DNA from: Blattabacterium sp. (Blaberus giganteus)
GTDB lineage: Bacteria > Bacteroidota > Bacteroidia > Flavobacteriales > Blattabacteriaceae
Direction: 5' to 3'
NCBI RefSeq assembly: GCF_000262715.1
Contig: NC_017924.1
Coordinates: forward strand, 248,001 to 312,000
Length of the DNA: 64,000 bases
Shown: one piece after another, positions 18,016 to 27,955 of the stretch
Layout: the number at the start of each line of letters is the position of its first letter
Position numbering within the stretch: the first letter of the stretch is position 1
Notes under the pieces: generated by a model
Databases searched by the model: none
Seen by the model: the letters and a program-made list of their open reading frames with translations, nothing else
What the model was told of the DNA's origin: nothing
Program-made: the position numbers and the translations under genes

Positions 18016-19380
18016 ATGAAAAAAAAAATTATAGTTGTGTTAGGTGGAGGAGAAAGTGGAGTAGGAGCAGCTTTATTAGCTAAAAAAAATGGATTAAAAA
18101 CATTTTTATCCGATTCTGGAATTATTTTAAACAAATACAAAAAAGTTTTAATAAAGAATCAAATTCCTTTTGAAGAAAAAGGACATACAGAAAATATCAT
18201 CATTCAAAATGCTATTAAAATAATAAAAAGTCCTGGAATTTCTTCTAAAAAAAATCCTTTGATAACAAAAATCAATTCTTTGGGGATTCCTATACAATCC
18301 GAATTAGAATTCGGTAAAAGTTATATCGAAAATTCTTATGTAATTGGAATTACAGGAAGTAATGGAAAAACAACAACTTGTTCCATGATTTATGAAATTC
18401 TTAAAAAAGAAGGAATGAATGTAGGAGTAGCAGGAAATATTGGACATAGTTTTTCTAAAGAAGTTATAAAAAAAAAAGATATTTATATATTAGAAATGAG
18501 TAGCTTTCAATTAGATGATTGTTTAAATTTTCGTTCAAATATTGCAGTATTATTAAACGTGACAAGGGATCATTTAAATAGATATAATAATATTGAAAAT
18601 TATATCGATTCCAAATTTAAAATAGCAATTTTTCAAAAAAAAAAAGATATTTTTATTTATAATTATGATGATCCTATTATCAGAAAGGGATTAAAAAAGT
18701 ATCCTGTCATGTCTCATTGCATTCCTTTTTCTATAAAAGAAGAATTACATACAGGCGCTTATATAAAAAATAACAAAATATTTATTCGAAATCAAAAAAA
18801 TCAAGAAATATATTTCCTTAATGTAAAAGATATTCCCTTAATAGGGGATCATAATCTCTATAATATTTTGGCTTCATTAATTATATTCGAAATATTAAAC
18901 GTAAAAAAAGAATCAATAATTTCCATACTATTAAAATTGAAATCTATAGAACATCGTATGGAAAAAATACGAAATATAAATGGAATACAATTCATTAATG
19001 ATTCTAAAGCTACTAATGTAAATGCAGTTTTTTATGCATTAAAAAGTATAAATGCGCCTATTATATGGATAGCAGGAGGAGAAGATAAAGGGAATAATTA
19101 TATAGAATTAATTCCTTTGGTTAAAAAAAAAGTAAAAGCTATAATTTGTTTAGGAAAAAATAATAAAAAAATTATAAATTTTTTTAAAAATATAATTGAT
19201 ATTATTTTGGAAACAAAAAATATGAAAAAAGCTGTTTATATGGCTTATATATTATCTTCTCATGGAGATCATGTTTTATTCTCTCCTGCTTGTTCTAGCT
19301 TTGATCTTTTTAAAGATTATAAGGAAAGAGGAAATAAATTTAAACAAGAAGTAAGAAAACTGATTTATGAAAATTTCTGA
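18016..19380 (+). CDS. murD: UDP-MurNAc-L-alanine:D-glutamate ligase
   Basis: Adds D-Glu to the peptidoglycan precursor. 454 residues, with an N-terminal dinucleotide-like domain (VVLGGGESGVGAALLAKK), the ATP loop GITGSNGKTTTCSMI near residue 111, LEMSSFQLDD, LLNVTRDHLNRY, HRMEKIRNINGIQFINDSKATN, and C-terminal LFSPACSSFDLFKDYKERGNKF. Its end overlaps ftsW by 14 nt. Confidence 0.96.
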   Translation: MKKKIIVVLGGGESGVGAALLAKKNGLKTFLSDSGIILNKYKKVLIKNQIPFEEKGHTENIIIQNAIKIIKSPGISSKKNPLITKINSLGIPIQSELEFGKSYIENSYVIGITGSNGKTTTCSMIYEILKKEGMNVGVAGNIGHSFSKEVIKKKDIYILEMSSFQLDDCLNFRSNIAVLLNVTRDHLNRYNNIENYIDSKFKIAIFQKKKDIFIYNYDDPIIRKGLKKYPVMSHCIPFSIKEELHTGAYIKNNKIFIRNQKNQEIYFLNVKDIPLIGDHNLYNILASLIIFEILNVKKESIISILLKLKSIEHRMEKIRNINGIQFINDSKATNVNAVFYALKSINAPIIWIAGGEDKGNNYIELIPLVKKKVKAIICLGKNNKKIINFFKNIIDIILETKNMKKAVYMAYILSSHGDHVLFSPACSSFDLFKDYKERGNKFKQEVRKLIYENF

Positions 19381-20572
19381 AAAAATAGACCTATTTTTAA
19401 ATAAATATATAAAAGGAGATAGATATTTATGGGCATTCATATCTTTGTTGGCTATATTTTCTTTTTTACCAGTTTATTCTGCGAGTACAAACTTAGTGAC
19501 AACATATGGAGGAACAAATACAGTATTTAGTTATTTATTAAAACATGCTATTTTTTTGTTGGTTGGGTTTTGTATCCTTTTTTTTACTCAATTTATAGAC
19601 TATAAATATTTTTACCGGATGTCTATTATTTCCATGCCTATAATATTCATTTTATTAATCTTTACTATGAGTCAAAGAAAAGAGTTAGATGGTGTGAATG
19701 CTTCTCGTTGGTTACATATTCCTATTATTAATATATCTTTTCAAACTTCTAGTATTGCTGGGTTAGCCCTATTCATTTATTGTGCCAGATATTTAGCTAA
19801 AAAAAATAAAAAACAAATAAATTTTATAAATTCTTTTTTACCATTGTTATTTCCAATATTTTTTATTATTGGACTAATTTTTCCTGCAAATGGCTCTACT
19901 GCTGTTATTGTTTTTATATCCGTTTTAATTTTACTTTTTATAGGAGGATATCCATTAACAAGTGTGATAGGAGTTCTTTTAATGGGTGTTTTATTTGCAG
20001 GAATATATATTTATTCTGTAATAAAATGGGGTTATAAAAAACCTATAAATAGGGTTTACACATGGAAAAGTCGTATAGAACAATTTTTGGATCATGAATC
20101 GGAAGAAAGTTATCAAATGAAACAATCTAAAACGGCTATTGTTTTAGGAAATAAATTTGGTCGTGGTCCTGGAAAGAGTGTTTTAAAAGCTTTTTTACCA
20201 CAATCTTCTTCAGATTTTATTTATGCTATTATAATAGAAGAATATGGATCTGTTGGAGGTGTCATCCTTTTATTCATTTATATATTAATTCTGATGAGAA
20301 TTATGATAATAGCTACGAAAGTACAAAATTATTTTTGTTCTTTGTTGGTTCTTGCTGTAGGGTTCCCTATTGTCAATCAAGCGCTCATTAATATGGGAAT
20401 AGCCGTTGGGTTATTTCCAGTTACAGGACAAACTTTACCTTTGATTAGTGCTGGAGGAACTTCTATGTGGGTTACTTTTTTTAGTTTTGGTATTATATTA
20501 AATGTCAGTCGTCTGATATATAATAAAAATTCGAATAGAACCACTAAAATGATAATTTGTCATGACCCATGA
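19367..20572 (+). CDS. ftsW: FtsW, septal peptidoglycan glycosyltransferase (SEDS family)
   Basis: Polytopic SEDS protein, 401 residues with about ten helices, polymerising lipid II at the septum with FtsI. Visible: YSAS, GVNASRWLHI, FPANGSTAVIVFISVLILLFIGG, the loop KSRIEQFLDHESEESYQMKQSKTAI, GRGPGKSVLKAFLPQSSSDFIYAIIIEEYG (catalytic loop region), and NMGIAVGLFPVTGQTLPLISAGGTSM. It overlaps murD upstream and murG downstream (11 nt). Confidence 0.95.
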   Translation: MKISEKIDLFLNKYIKGDRYLWAFISLLAIFSFLPVYSASTNLVTTYGGTNTVFSYLLKHAIFLLVGFCILFFTQFIDYKYFYRMSIISMPIIFILLIFTMSQRKELDGVNASRWLHIPIINISFQTSSIAGLALFIYCARYLAKKNKKQINFINSFLPLLFPIFFIIGLIFPANGSTAVIVFISVLILLFIGGYPLTSVIGVLLMGVLFAGIYIYSVIKWGYKKPINRVYTWKSRIEQFLDHESEESYQMKQSKTAIVLGNKFGRGPGKSVLKAFLPQSSSDFIYAIIIEEYGSVGGVILLFIYILILMRIMIIATKVQNYFCSLLVLAVGFPIVNQALINMGIAVGLFPVTGQTLPLISAGGTSMWVTFFSFGIILNVSRLIYNKNSNRTTKMIICHDP

Positions 20573-21677
20573 TTTTTCACATAAATCACCTAGAATCATT
20601 ATTGGAAGTGGAGGAACAGGAGGGCACATTTATCCGGGAATTGCTATTGCGAATGAACTTAAAAAAAAAATTCCAAAAACCGATATTTTGTTTATCGGAT
20701 CTAAAAATCATATGGAAATGCGAGAGATTCCCAGATTTGGATATTCCATTGAGGAAATTTGTCTTTCAGGTGGAAAAAATAAATTTTTTTCCATATCAGG
20801 TTTTATTTTATCTATACAATTAATATATAGTTTTTTTTTGGCAAATAAAATTATTAAAAAATTTTCTCCAGATATAGTTATCGGAACAGGTGGATTTGTA
20901 AGTTTTCCTACCTTATATGCTGCAAAAAAAAATAAGATACCTATTCTGATTCAAGAACAAAATTCTTTTCCGGGATTGACCAATAGAATATTTTCTCATT
21001 ATGCGAATAAAATATGCATTGCTTATGAGCAAGCAAAAAAATATTTTCCTCAAAAAAAAACTATCATAACTGGAAATCCAGTAAGATCTGAAATATTACA
21101 ATTACCTAGTAAAGAAAAAGCTTGCATTCACTTAGGATTAAAAATTACAAGACCTATTATTTTATCTATAGGAGGAAGTCAAGGTTCCAATAGTATGAAT
21201 AATGCTTGGATTAAAGGATTAAAAAAAATAATAGAATTGGATATGCAACTTATTTGGCAGATAGGAAAATTCGATCTTCATAAGATTAAAAAAAATAAAA
21301 TGTCTCATCATTCGAATATCATTTTCATGGAATTTATTGAAAATATACCAATATGTTATGCTGCTGCAGATATTATTGTATCTAGGGCTGGAGCTTTAAC
21401 CATATCAGAAATATGTTTAATAGGAAAACCATATATATTAATTCCTTTTCCTTGGGCTTCAAATGATCATCAAAATCAAAATGCTAAAATATTAGAAGAA
21501 AAAAAGGCTGCTTTAATTATAAAAAACGAGGAAATAGAAAAAAAATTAGTGAATTCTGTTATTCAATTAATGAATAATTCTAGCATGAAAAAAAAAATGA
21601 GTAAAAATATATTAGAATTAGGAAAACCTAAAGCAACAAACGATATTGTAAACGAGATTTTACAAATTATTTTATGA
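20562..21677 (+). CDS. murG: MurG N-acetylglucosaminyltransferase
   Basis: Converts lipid I to lipid II at the inner face of the membrane. 371 residues, GT-B fold. N-terminal GSGGTGGHIYPGIAIANEL near residue 16, IGTGGFVSFPTLYAA, LIQEQNSFPGLTNR, TGNPVRSEI, ILSIGGSQGSNSMNNAW, and SRAGALTISEICLIGKPYILIPFPWASNDHQ (UDP-GlcNAc site). The stop overlaps the murC start by 4 nt. Confidence 0.96.
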   Translation: MTHDFSHKSPRIIIGSGGTGGHIYPGIAIANELKKKIPKTDILFIGSKNHMEMREIPRFGYSIEEICLSGGKNKFFSISGFILSIQLIYSFFLANKIIKKFSPDIVIGTGGFVSFPTLYAAKKNKIPILIQEQNSFPGLTNRIFSHYANKICIAYEQAKKYFPQKKTIITGNPVRSEILQLPSKEKACIHLGLKITRPIILSIGGSQGSNSMNNAWIKGLKKIIELDMQLIWQIGKFDLHKIKKNKMSHHSNIIFMEFIENIPICYAAADIIVSRAGALTISEICLIGKPYILIPFPWASNDHQNQNAKILEEKKAALIIKNEEIEKKLVNSVIQLMNNSSMKKKMSKNILELGKPKATNDIVNEILQIIL

Positions 21678-23083
21678 ATTTAAACCAAATTGATTTTTTT
21701 TATTTTATAGGAATAGGAGGAATGGGGATGAGTTCCCTAGCTAGATACTTTCATACTATGGGTAAAACTGTTTATGGTCATGATCAAAATAGAACTTTTT
21801 TAACAAAAGAATTAGAAAAAGAAGGTATATCCATAAATTATCATGATAGGATAGAAATATTACCAAAATGGGTATTATCTAAACAATGTTTGATTGTGTA
21901 TACTCCAGCTATTCCAAGTCATCATAAACAATGGATATATTTAAAAAAACATGGTAAAAATATAAAAAAACGTTCTCAAGTATTATCTTTAATTACAGAA
22001 AATGAAATTTGTATAGCCATAGGAGGAACACATGGAAAAACAACTACTTGTACCTTGTTAGGCCACATTTTATATAGTGTAGGAATAAATGTTACAGCTT
22101 TTTTAGGAGGCATATCTGAAAATTATCAATCTAATTTGATATTCAGTAATGGATTGAATAGAAAAAAAATTATTTTGGTAGAAGCCGACGAATTTGACCG
22201 TTCTTTTTTATATTTATCTCCTAATATAGCATGTATAATGTCTTTTGATCAAGATCATGTAGACACTTATCCAAGAAAAGAATCCTTGAAAAAGGCTTAT
22301 ATAGCTTTTTCAAATAGAATAAAAAAACCATATAAAAAAATATTTCTTTGTCAAGAAGAATCTTTTCGATTTAATAACGCTATATATTATTCTATGATGC
22401 GAAAAGAAGAAAATTATTATTCCGATCATCTTTATATAAAAAAAAATAAATGGTATTTCGATTTTCATACTCCTAGAGAAACATGGAAATCGTTGCCTTT
22501 GCCTATTCCAGGTCAACATAATTTAAAAAATGTGACTGCAGCATTAGCTATATCTGACTATCTAAAAATTCCTAAAGAAAAAATCAGAAAAGCTTTATTT
22601 TTATTTAAAGGAATCAAAAGAAGATATTCCATTCATTTTCAATCTTCAGAAAAAATATATATAGATGATTATGCGCATCATCCTACAGAGATTAATGCTT
22701 TGATTTCTACTGTAAGAGAATGTTTTCCAAATAAAAAAATATTGGGGATTTTTCAACCCCATTTATTTAGTAGAACTAAATTTTTTGAAAAATATTTTGC
22801 AAAAAGTTTAGAACATCTTGATATTTTAATTTTACTAGATATTTATCCAGCTAGAGAATTTCCCACAAAAAATGGAATTCATTCCAATAGTTTATTAAAA
22901 AAAATAAAAATGAGTTCTAAAGAAATATCTACTTTATCAAAAGTTTTAGAAAAAATTAAAAAAAAACATTTTGATATTATTCTTACAATGGGAGCTGGGG
23001 ATATAGATACCTTAATTATTCCTATTAAAGAATGGTTGTTAAAAAATCAACGATATGGACAAATAAAAATAAATGAGAAATAA
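21674..23083 (+). CDS. murC: UDP-MurNAc:L-alanine ligase
   Basis: First amino acid ligase of the stem peptide, 469 residues. Signatures: YFIGIGGMGMSSLARYF at the N-terminus, VYTPAIP, the ATP loop GGTHGKTTTCTLLGH near residue 117, EADEFDRSF, IDDYAHHPTEINALI, and FQPHLFSRTKFF. It overlaps ftsQ by 11 nt. Confidence 0.96.
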   Translation: MNLNQIDFFYFIGIGGMGMSSLARYFHTMGKTVYGHDQNRTFLTKELEKEGISINYHDRIEILPKWVLSKQCLIVYTPAIPSHHKQWIYLKKHGKNIKKRSQVLSLITENEICIAIGGTHGKTTTCTLLGHILYSVGINVTAFLGGISENYQSNLIFSNGLNRKKIILVEADEFDRSFLYLSPNIACIMSFDQDHVDTYPRKESLKKAYIAFSNRIKKPYKKIFLCQEESFRFNNAIYYSMMRKEENYYSDHLYIKKNKWYFDFHTPRETWKSLPLPIPGQHNLKNVTAALAISDYLKIPKEKIRKALFLFKGIKRRYSIHFQSSEKIYIDDYAHHPTEINALISTVRECFPNKKILGIFQPHLFSRTKFFEKYFAKSLEHLDILILLDIYPAREFPTKNGIHSNSLLKKIKMSSKEISTLSKVLEKIKKKHFDIILTMGAGDIDTLIIPIKEWLLKNQRYGQIKINEK

Positions 23084-23801
23084 TAAAACATCCTTTATCC
23101 TTATTTTATTATTATATATGATTTTTATGATATTCCTTTTTTATTTTTCTCAAAAAACACATCGAAACAGAACTTTAAAAAAATTTAATATTGTCATTGA
23201 TTCCTCATCTAAAAATCATTTTGTAAATGAAAAAATAATTAAAAATATTCTGTTTTATAAAACAGAAAAAATTGAAAAAAAAATCGGTCAATTATGTATA
23301 TTGAGAATGGAAAGAAAATTAAATAATTATCCTTTTATAAAAAAATCTGAAGTATTTCTTAATGTAGATGGGAGTCTAAACATTAAAATTTGTCAAAAAG
23401 AACCCATATTAAGAATTAAAAATGTAAATAAAGAATATTATCTTACTAAAGATGCGGAAAATTTAGATCTTTCTTCTTTTTATTCATCAAAAGTCATCTT
23501 AGCGAAAGGACCTTTTTCAAAAGAAGAAAAAAAATATTTAACGAGTTTAGTCAAATTCATAAACTCAGATGAGTTATTAAGAAATCAAATTATTAGTATA
23601 AAAAAAAATAATAAAAATTCATTTGTTTTAATCCCAAAAATCGGAAATCATCATATTATATTAGGAAATATAAAAAATTTTAAAAATAAATTGAATAAAT
23701 TAAAAGCATTTTATAAACAATACCTTAATAAGATAGATATTAATCAATATAAAAGTATTGATTTACAATATAAAGACCAAATAGTCGCAAAAAAAAGATA
23801 A
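23073..23801 (+). CDS. ftsQ: FtsQ-like cell division protein
   Basis: A 242-residue bitopic membrane protein in the ftsQ position. Residues ~7-26 form one membrane helix, followed by a POTRA-like region (residues ~35-110; LRMERKLNNYPFIKKSEVFLNVDGSLNIKICQKEPILRI is the best-matching part) and a divergent beta domain. It should link the divisome to FtsL/FtsB. The call relies on this segment, topology and order. Confidence 0.83.
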   Translation: MRNNKTSFILILLLYMIFMIFLFYFSQKTHRNRTLKKFNIVIDSSSKNHFVNEKIIKNILFYKTEKIEKKIGQLCILRMERKLNNYPFIKKSEVFLNVDGSLNIKICQKEPILRIKNVNKEYYLTKDAENLDLSSFYSSKVILAKGPFSKEEKKYLTSLVKFINSDELLRNQIISIKKNNKNSFVLIPKIGNHHIILGNIKNFKNKLNKLKAFYKQYLNKIDINQYKSIDLQYKDQIVAKKR

Positions 23802-23805
23802 GTCT

Positions 23806-25164
23806 ATGGAATATCAAGATATAGCTATAGGTCTTGATGTAGGAACCACGAAGATTGTAGCTATGGTAGGAAGGAAAAATGAATATAATAAAATTGAGAT
23901 CTTAGGCATAGGTAGATCTAAAAGTGTAGGTGTGCATAGAGGAGTTGTGAATAATATAACTCAAACAATTGAAGCTATTCGTGAAGCTATATCTGAAGCC
24001 GAGCATAGTTCTGGTTTAAAAATAAAAGAAGTTATTGTTGGAATAGCAGGACAACATATTAGGAGTCTACAACATAATGATTATATTACTAGATTAGATT
24101 TTGAAAATGTTATCAGTCAAAAAGATATACAAAAATTAATAGATCAAGTTCATAAGCTGGTCATGCTACCAGGAGAAGAAATCATTCATGTTCTTCCACA
24201 AGAATATAAAGTCGACAGTCAAACAGAAATATTAGAACCAATCGGAATGTATGGAAGTCGTTTAGAAGCAAATTTTCATGTAGTCGTAGGACAAATTTCT
24301 TCTATACGTAATATTGGAAGATGTGTAAAAGCTGCAGGATTAAATTTATCTGGAATGACTTTAGAACCTTTAGCTTCTGCTGAAGCGGTATTAAGTACCG
24401 AAGAGAGAGAAGCAGGTGTTGCTTTAGTGGATATAGGAGGTGGAACTACGGATCTTGCTATATTTAAAGATAATATAATTCGTCATACTGCCGTGATCCC
24501 TTTTGGAGGAAACGTCATTACTGAAAATATAAAAACAGATTGTTTGATCATTGAACGGAAAGCCGAATTACTAAAAATAAAATTTGGATCTGCATGGCCA
24601 GGAGAAAATAAGGAAACAGAAATTGTTTGTATTCCTGGATTAAGAGGTCGTGATCCTAAAGAAATTTCTTTAAAACATCTTTCCAAAATTATTCATACAC
24701 GAGTATGTGAAATTTTGGAACAAGTAAATGTAGAAATAGAAAATTATGGAAATGAAGAACAAAAGAAAAGACTAATTGCAGGATTGGTTATGACAGGTGG
24801 AGGGTCACAACTTAACCATATTCGTCCATTAACAGAGTATATTACTGGAATGGACGTTCGTATAGGTTATTCTAATGAACATATTGCAGGAGGAGAAAAC
24901 GGTCTTATAAGTCATCCAGAATATGCAACGTCTATAGGATTAGTAATTAAAGGACTTGATGATAAAAAAAAATATACAACAGATATGGGACAACAACATA
25001 GAGATGTTGAAAATTCTGAGTTGATTTCTACAAAATTTTACAAAAATCGTAGATTCAATTATGAGGAGGATCATAAAAAAAATAAAAAAAATAAAACAAA
25101 ATCAAAATCTTTTCTTGAAATTTGGGCAGATAAGTTCCGTCAAATATTAAATGATACAGAATAA
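23806..25164 (+). CDS. ftsA: Cell division protein FtsA
   Basis: Actin-like tether of FtsZ to the membrane, 452 residues. Actin-fold phosphate loops are clear: IAIGLDVGTTKIVAMVG at the start, VALVDIGGGTTDLAIF near residue 208, and AGLVMTGGGSQL. The FtsA-specific 1C subdomain lies near residues 85-165. After a Lys-rich linker, the C-terminus (SFLEIWADKFRQIL) looks like the amphipathic membrane-targeting helix. It lies 11 nt before ftsZ. Confidence 0.96.
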   Translation: MEYQDIAIGLDVGTTKIVAMVGRKNEYNKIEILGIGRSKSVGVHRGVVNNITQTIEAIREAISEAEHSSGLKIKEVIVGIAGQHIRSLQHNDYITRLDFENVISQKDIQKLIDQVHKLVMLPGEEIIHVLPQEYKVDSQTEILEPIGMYGSRLEANFHVVVGQISSIRNIGRCVKAAGLNLSGMTLEPLASAEAVLSTEEREAGVALVDIGGGTTDLAIFKDNIIRHTAVIPFGGNVITENIKTDCLIIERKAELLKIKFGSAWPGENKETEIVCIPGLRGRDPKEISLKHLSKIIHTRVCEILEQVNVEIENYGNEEQKKRLIAGLVMTGGGSQLNHIRPLTEYITGMDVRIGYSNEHIAGGENGLISHPEYATSIGLVIKGLDDKKKYTTDMGQQHRDVENSELISTKFYKNRRFNYEEDHKKNKKNKTKSKSFLEIWADKFRQILNDTE

Positions 25165-25175
25165 CAAACCATGAA

Positions 25176-26546
25176 ATGAAAAAAGAAGATTTTATACGAC
25201 CAAAAAAAGAAAACGTTGGATTTATAAAAAATCGTTCAGCTTCCATCAAAGTAATTGGAGTAGGAGGAGGGGGAAGTAATGCTTTAAGCCATATGTTTGA
25301 ACAAGGAATTACTGGAGTAGATTTTATAGCGTGTAATACAGATGCACAAGCATTAAATAACAATCCAGTCCCTATAAAAATTCAATTAGGAGCTTCAATT
25401 ACAGAAGGATTAGGCGCTGGAGCCGATCCAGATGTAGGAGAAAAAGCCGCATTAGAAAGTTTGGAAGAAATAAAAAGTATTTTAGATTCTAACACTAAAA
25501 TGACCTTTATTACAGCAGGAATGGGTGGTGGAACGGGAACTGGGGCTGCTCCAATTATTGCTGGTATTTCTAAAGAAAAAGGAATTCTTACTGTAGGCAT
25601 CGTAACAATTCCATTTCATTTTGAAGGAAAAATGAGATTACAACAAGCTCAAAAGGGAATAGAAGCGTTAAGAAAAAATGTGGATTCTCTGATCGTGATT
25701 AATAATGATAAATTGAGGGAATTATATGGAAATTTAGGATTTAAAGCTGGATTCGCAAAAGCAGATGAAGTTTTAACGACTGCAGCTAAGGGGATTGCAG
25801 AAGTCATCACTCATCATTATAAACAAAATATAGATTTAAGAGATACAAGAACCGTACTCAAAGAAAGTGGAACGGCTGTTATGGGTTCTGCTATTGCTGT
25901 TGGAGAAAATAGAGCTAAGGAAGCGGTTGTACAAGCTTTAGATTCTCCATTATTGAATGATAATAAGATTACGGGAGCCAAAAATGTTCTTCTTCTCATT
26001 GTTTCAGGAAAAATAGAAATTACTATAGATGAAATAGGAATTATCAGTGATTATATACAAGCGGAAGCTGGGAACAATGCCAATATTATTATGGGTCTAG
26101 GAGAAGACGAAAGTTTGGAAGAAAGTATTTCAGTCACTATAGTGGCAACGGGATTTCCTACGGAAGTACAACGGGCTATTAATCACGAAGAAAAAAAAAT
26201 ATTTCATAGATTAGAAGAACCTTATGAACAAAGATTAAACAAAATGGAAGAAATTCATTCTAATTCTAAACGTATTGATTCTTATTTTTCAAAAACTTAT
26301 TCTAAATCAAACTATTTAGATAAATCTTCTTATAAGAATAAAAATAAAAAAAACGATTTTTCATCGAATCAAAAACAAAACATTTTTGATCAGTCTATAA
26401 ATTTATTTATAGAAAAAAAACATAAAAAATATATGTTAGAAGATAGTTTTGATCTTCCTATTTCATACAATGAAAATGAAAATAAAAAAAGATCAACAAA
26501 TCGTATTCATAAAAAAGAAAATAATACAAATCAAGAGTTCAATTGA
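25176..26546 (+). CDS. ftsZ: Cell division GTPase FtsZ
   Basis: Tubulin-like ring protein, 456 residues. GTP-binding parts: IKVIGVGGGGSNALSHM, ACNTDAQAL, the tubulin signature GGGTGTGAAPIIA near residue 114, and the T7 loop with NIDLRDTRTVLKESG. The core ends near residue 330. The remaining ~125 residues are a Lys/Asn/Ser-rich, probably disordered tail. The usual C-terminal peptide that binds FtsA is not recognisable: the protein ends KENNTNQEFN. The stop overlaps the hisS ATG by one base. Confidence 0.97.
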   Translation: MKKEDFIRPKKENVGFIKNRSASIKVIGVGGGGSNALSHMFEQGITGVDFIACNTDAQALNNNPVPIKIQLGASITEGLGAGADPDVGEKAALESLEEIKSILDSNTKMTFITAGMGGGTGTGAAPIIAGISKEKGILTVGIVTIPFHFEGKMRLQQAQKGIEALRKNVDSLIVINNDKLRELYGNLGFKAGFAKADEVLTTAAKGIAEVITHHYKQNIDLRDTRTVLKESGTAVMGSAIAVGENRAKEAVVQALDSPLLNDNKITGAKNVLLLIVSGKIEITIDEIGIISDYIQAEAGNNANIIMGLGEDESLEESISVTIVATGFPTEVQRAINHEEKKIFHRLEEPYEQRLNKMEEIHSNSKRIDSYFSKTYSKSNYLDKSSYKNKNKKNDFSSNQKQNIFDQSINLFIEKKHKKYMLEDSFDLPISYNENENKKRSTNRIHKKENNTNQEFN

Positions 26547-27955
26547 TGTTGCCTAATATTCCCAAAGGAACTAGAGATTTTTCATACATTGAGATGAGTA
26601 AACGAAATTATTTAATTCAAACTATTCGAAAACAATTTGAACTTTTTGGTTTCTGCTCTATAGAAACTCCTTCTATTGAAAATATTTCCACTCTTGTTGG
26701 AAAATATGGAGAAGAAGGTGATTCCTTAATATTTAAATTGTTACATTCAGGTAATTTTTTAAAAAAGAGAATTTTAGATTTTATAAAAAAAAAAGAAATT
26801 CATCATGATAAAAAAACGATTTCAAAATGTTTAATTAAATATATGTCTAATAAAGCTCTTAGATATGATTTAACGGTTCCTTTTGTCCGTTATGTGGTTA
26901 TGCATAAAAATAAAATCGTTTTTCCCTTTAAAAGATCCCAAATACAACCTGTATGGCGTGCAGATAAACCTCAAAAAGGAAGATTTAGAGAATTTTATCA
27001 ATGTGATGCGGATATCATATCATACTCTTGGTCTTTATGGGAAGAAATTGAATTAATTCAACTTTGTGACGAAATTTTTACTAAATTAAATTTTCCTATC
27101 ATTATCTACATAAATCATAGAGATATATTAAGAGGATTAGTTGATATGGCTGGTATAGAAAATAATTTATGGAAAGATTTTACTACATCTTTAGATAAAT
27201 GGAAGAAAATTGGACGAGATTTAGTAAAAAAAGAAATGCTCAACAAAGGAATTTCATCGAAATCATTTGATCAAGTGGCATTTTTTTTCGATATGAAAGA
27301 AAATTTCTATAATAAAGAAAAACATTTGACTGTCGCTTTAAAAAATTCTGAAAAAGGAAAAAAAGGGATACAGGATCTGAGTTTTATTTATAAAAATATA
27401 AAGAATATTTCTTTACAAAAGACAAAATTGGAATGGAATCTTTCTTTAGCTAGAGGAATGAATTATTATACAGGAACAATATTAGAAATTGTACCATTAA
27501 AAAATAAGAATTCTATTTCGATTGGAGGAGGAGGTAGGTATGATCAATTAGCTAATTTATTTGGAATGAATAATATTTCTGGAGTAGGAATTTCTTTAGG
27601 TTTGGATAGAATTTATTTAGCAATGGAACAAGAAAATTTGTTTAAAACTATTTCTAATTTGAATTATCCTTCAAAAGTTTTATTTATTAATTTTGGAAAT
27701 GAAGAGGTTTTGTATGCATACAAAATAATAAAATTTTTGAGAGACAAAGGAATTTCTACTCAATTATATCCTAATGTAGATAAAATAGGAAAACAGTTTA
27801 GATATGCTAATGACAACAACATTCCATTTGCTATTAGTATAGGAAAAAACGAAATCAATAAAAATAAAATCAGAATGAAAAATATTCAAAAAAGAATAGA
27901 GAAAGAATATGATAACATTCACGACGTTGTGAATCAATTAACGAAAAAACTTTGA
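26546..27955 (+). CDS. hisS: Histidyl-tRNA synthetase
   Basis: Class II synthetase, 469 residues from the ATG at 26546 (an upstream TTG at 26543 is possible but less likely). N-terminal PKGTRDFS, motif 2 region RAKPQKGRFREFYQCDADII (Asp for Arg-Ala-Asp: RADKPQKGRFREFYQCD), the His-specific LARGMNYYTGTILEI, and GGGGRYDQLANLFG then SGVGISLGLDRI as motif 3. A Lys-rich insertion (~residues 70-100) precedes RYDLTVPFVRY. It continues the dcw transcript and overlaps the convergent PnuC gene by 22 nt. Confidence 0.95.
   Translation: MLPNIPKGTRDFSYIEMSKRNYLIQTIRKQFELFGFCSIETPSIENISTLVGKYGEEGDSLIFKLLHSGNFLKKRILDFIKKKEIHHDKKTISKCLIKYMSNKALRYDLTVPFVRYVVMHKNKIVFPFKRSQIQPVWRADKPQKGRFREFYQCDADIISYSWSLWEEIELIQLCDEIFTKLNFPIIIYINHRDILRGLVDMAGIENNLWKDFTTSLDKWKKIGRDLVKKEMLNKGISSKSFDQVAFFFDMKENFYNKEKHLTVALKNSEKGKKGIQDLSFIYKNIKNISLQKTKLEWNLSLARGMNYYTGTILEIVPLKNKNSISIGGGGRYDQLANLFGMNNISGVGISLGLDRIYLAMEQENLFKTISNLNYPSKVLFINFGNEEVLYAYKIIKFLRDKGISTQLYPNVDKIGKQFRYANDNNIPFAISIGKNEINKNKIRMKNIQKRIEKEYDNIHDVVNQLTKKL

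Noticed and set aside
12107-27955. Novel gene cluster
   Set aside because: It is the well-known dcw cluster in the Bacteroidetes order, without mraZ, followed by hisS.
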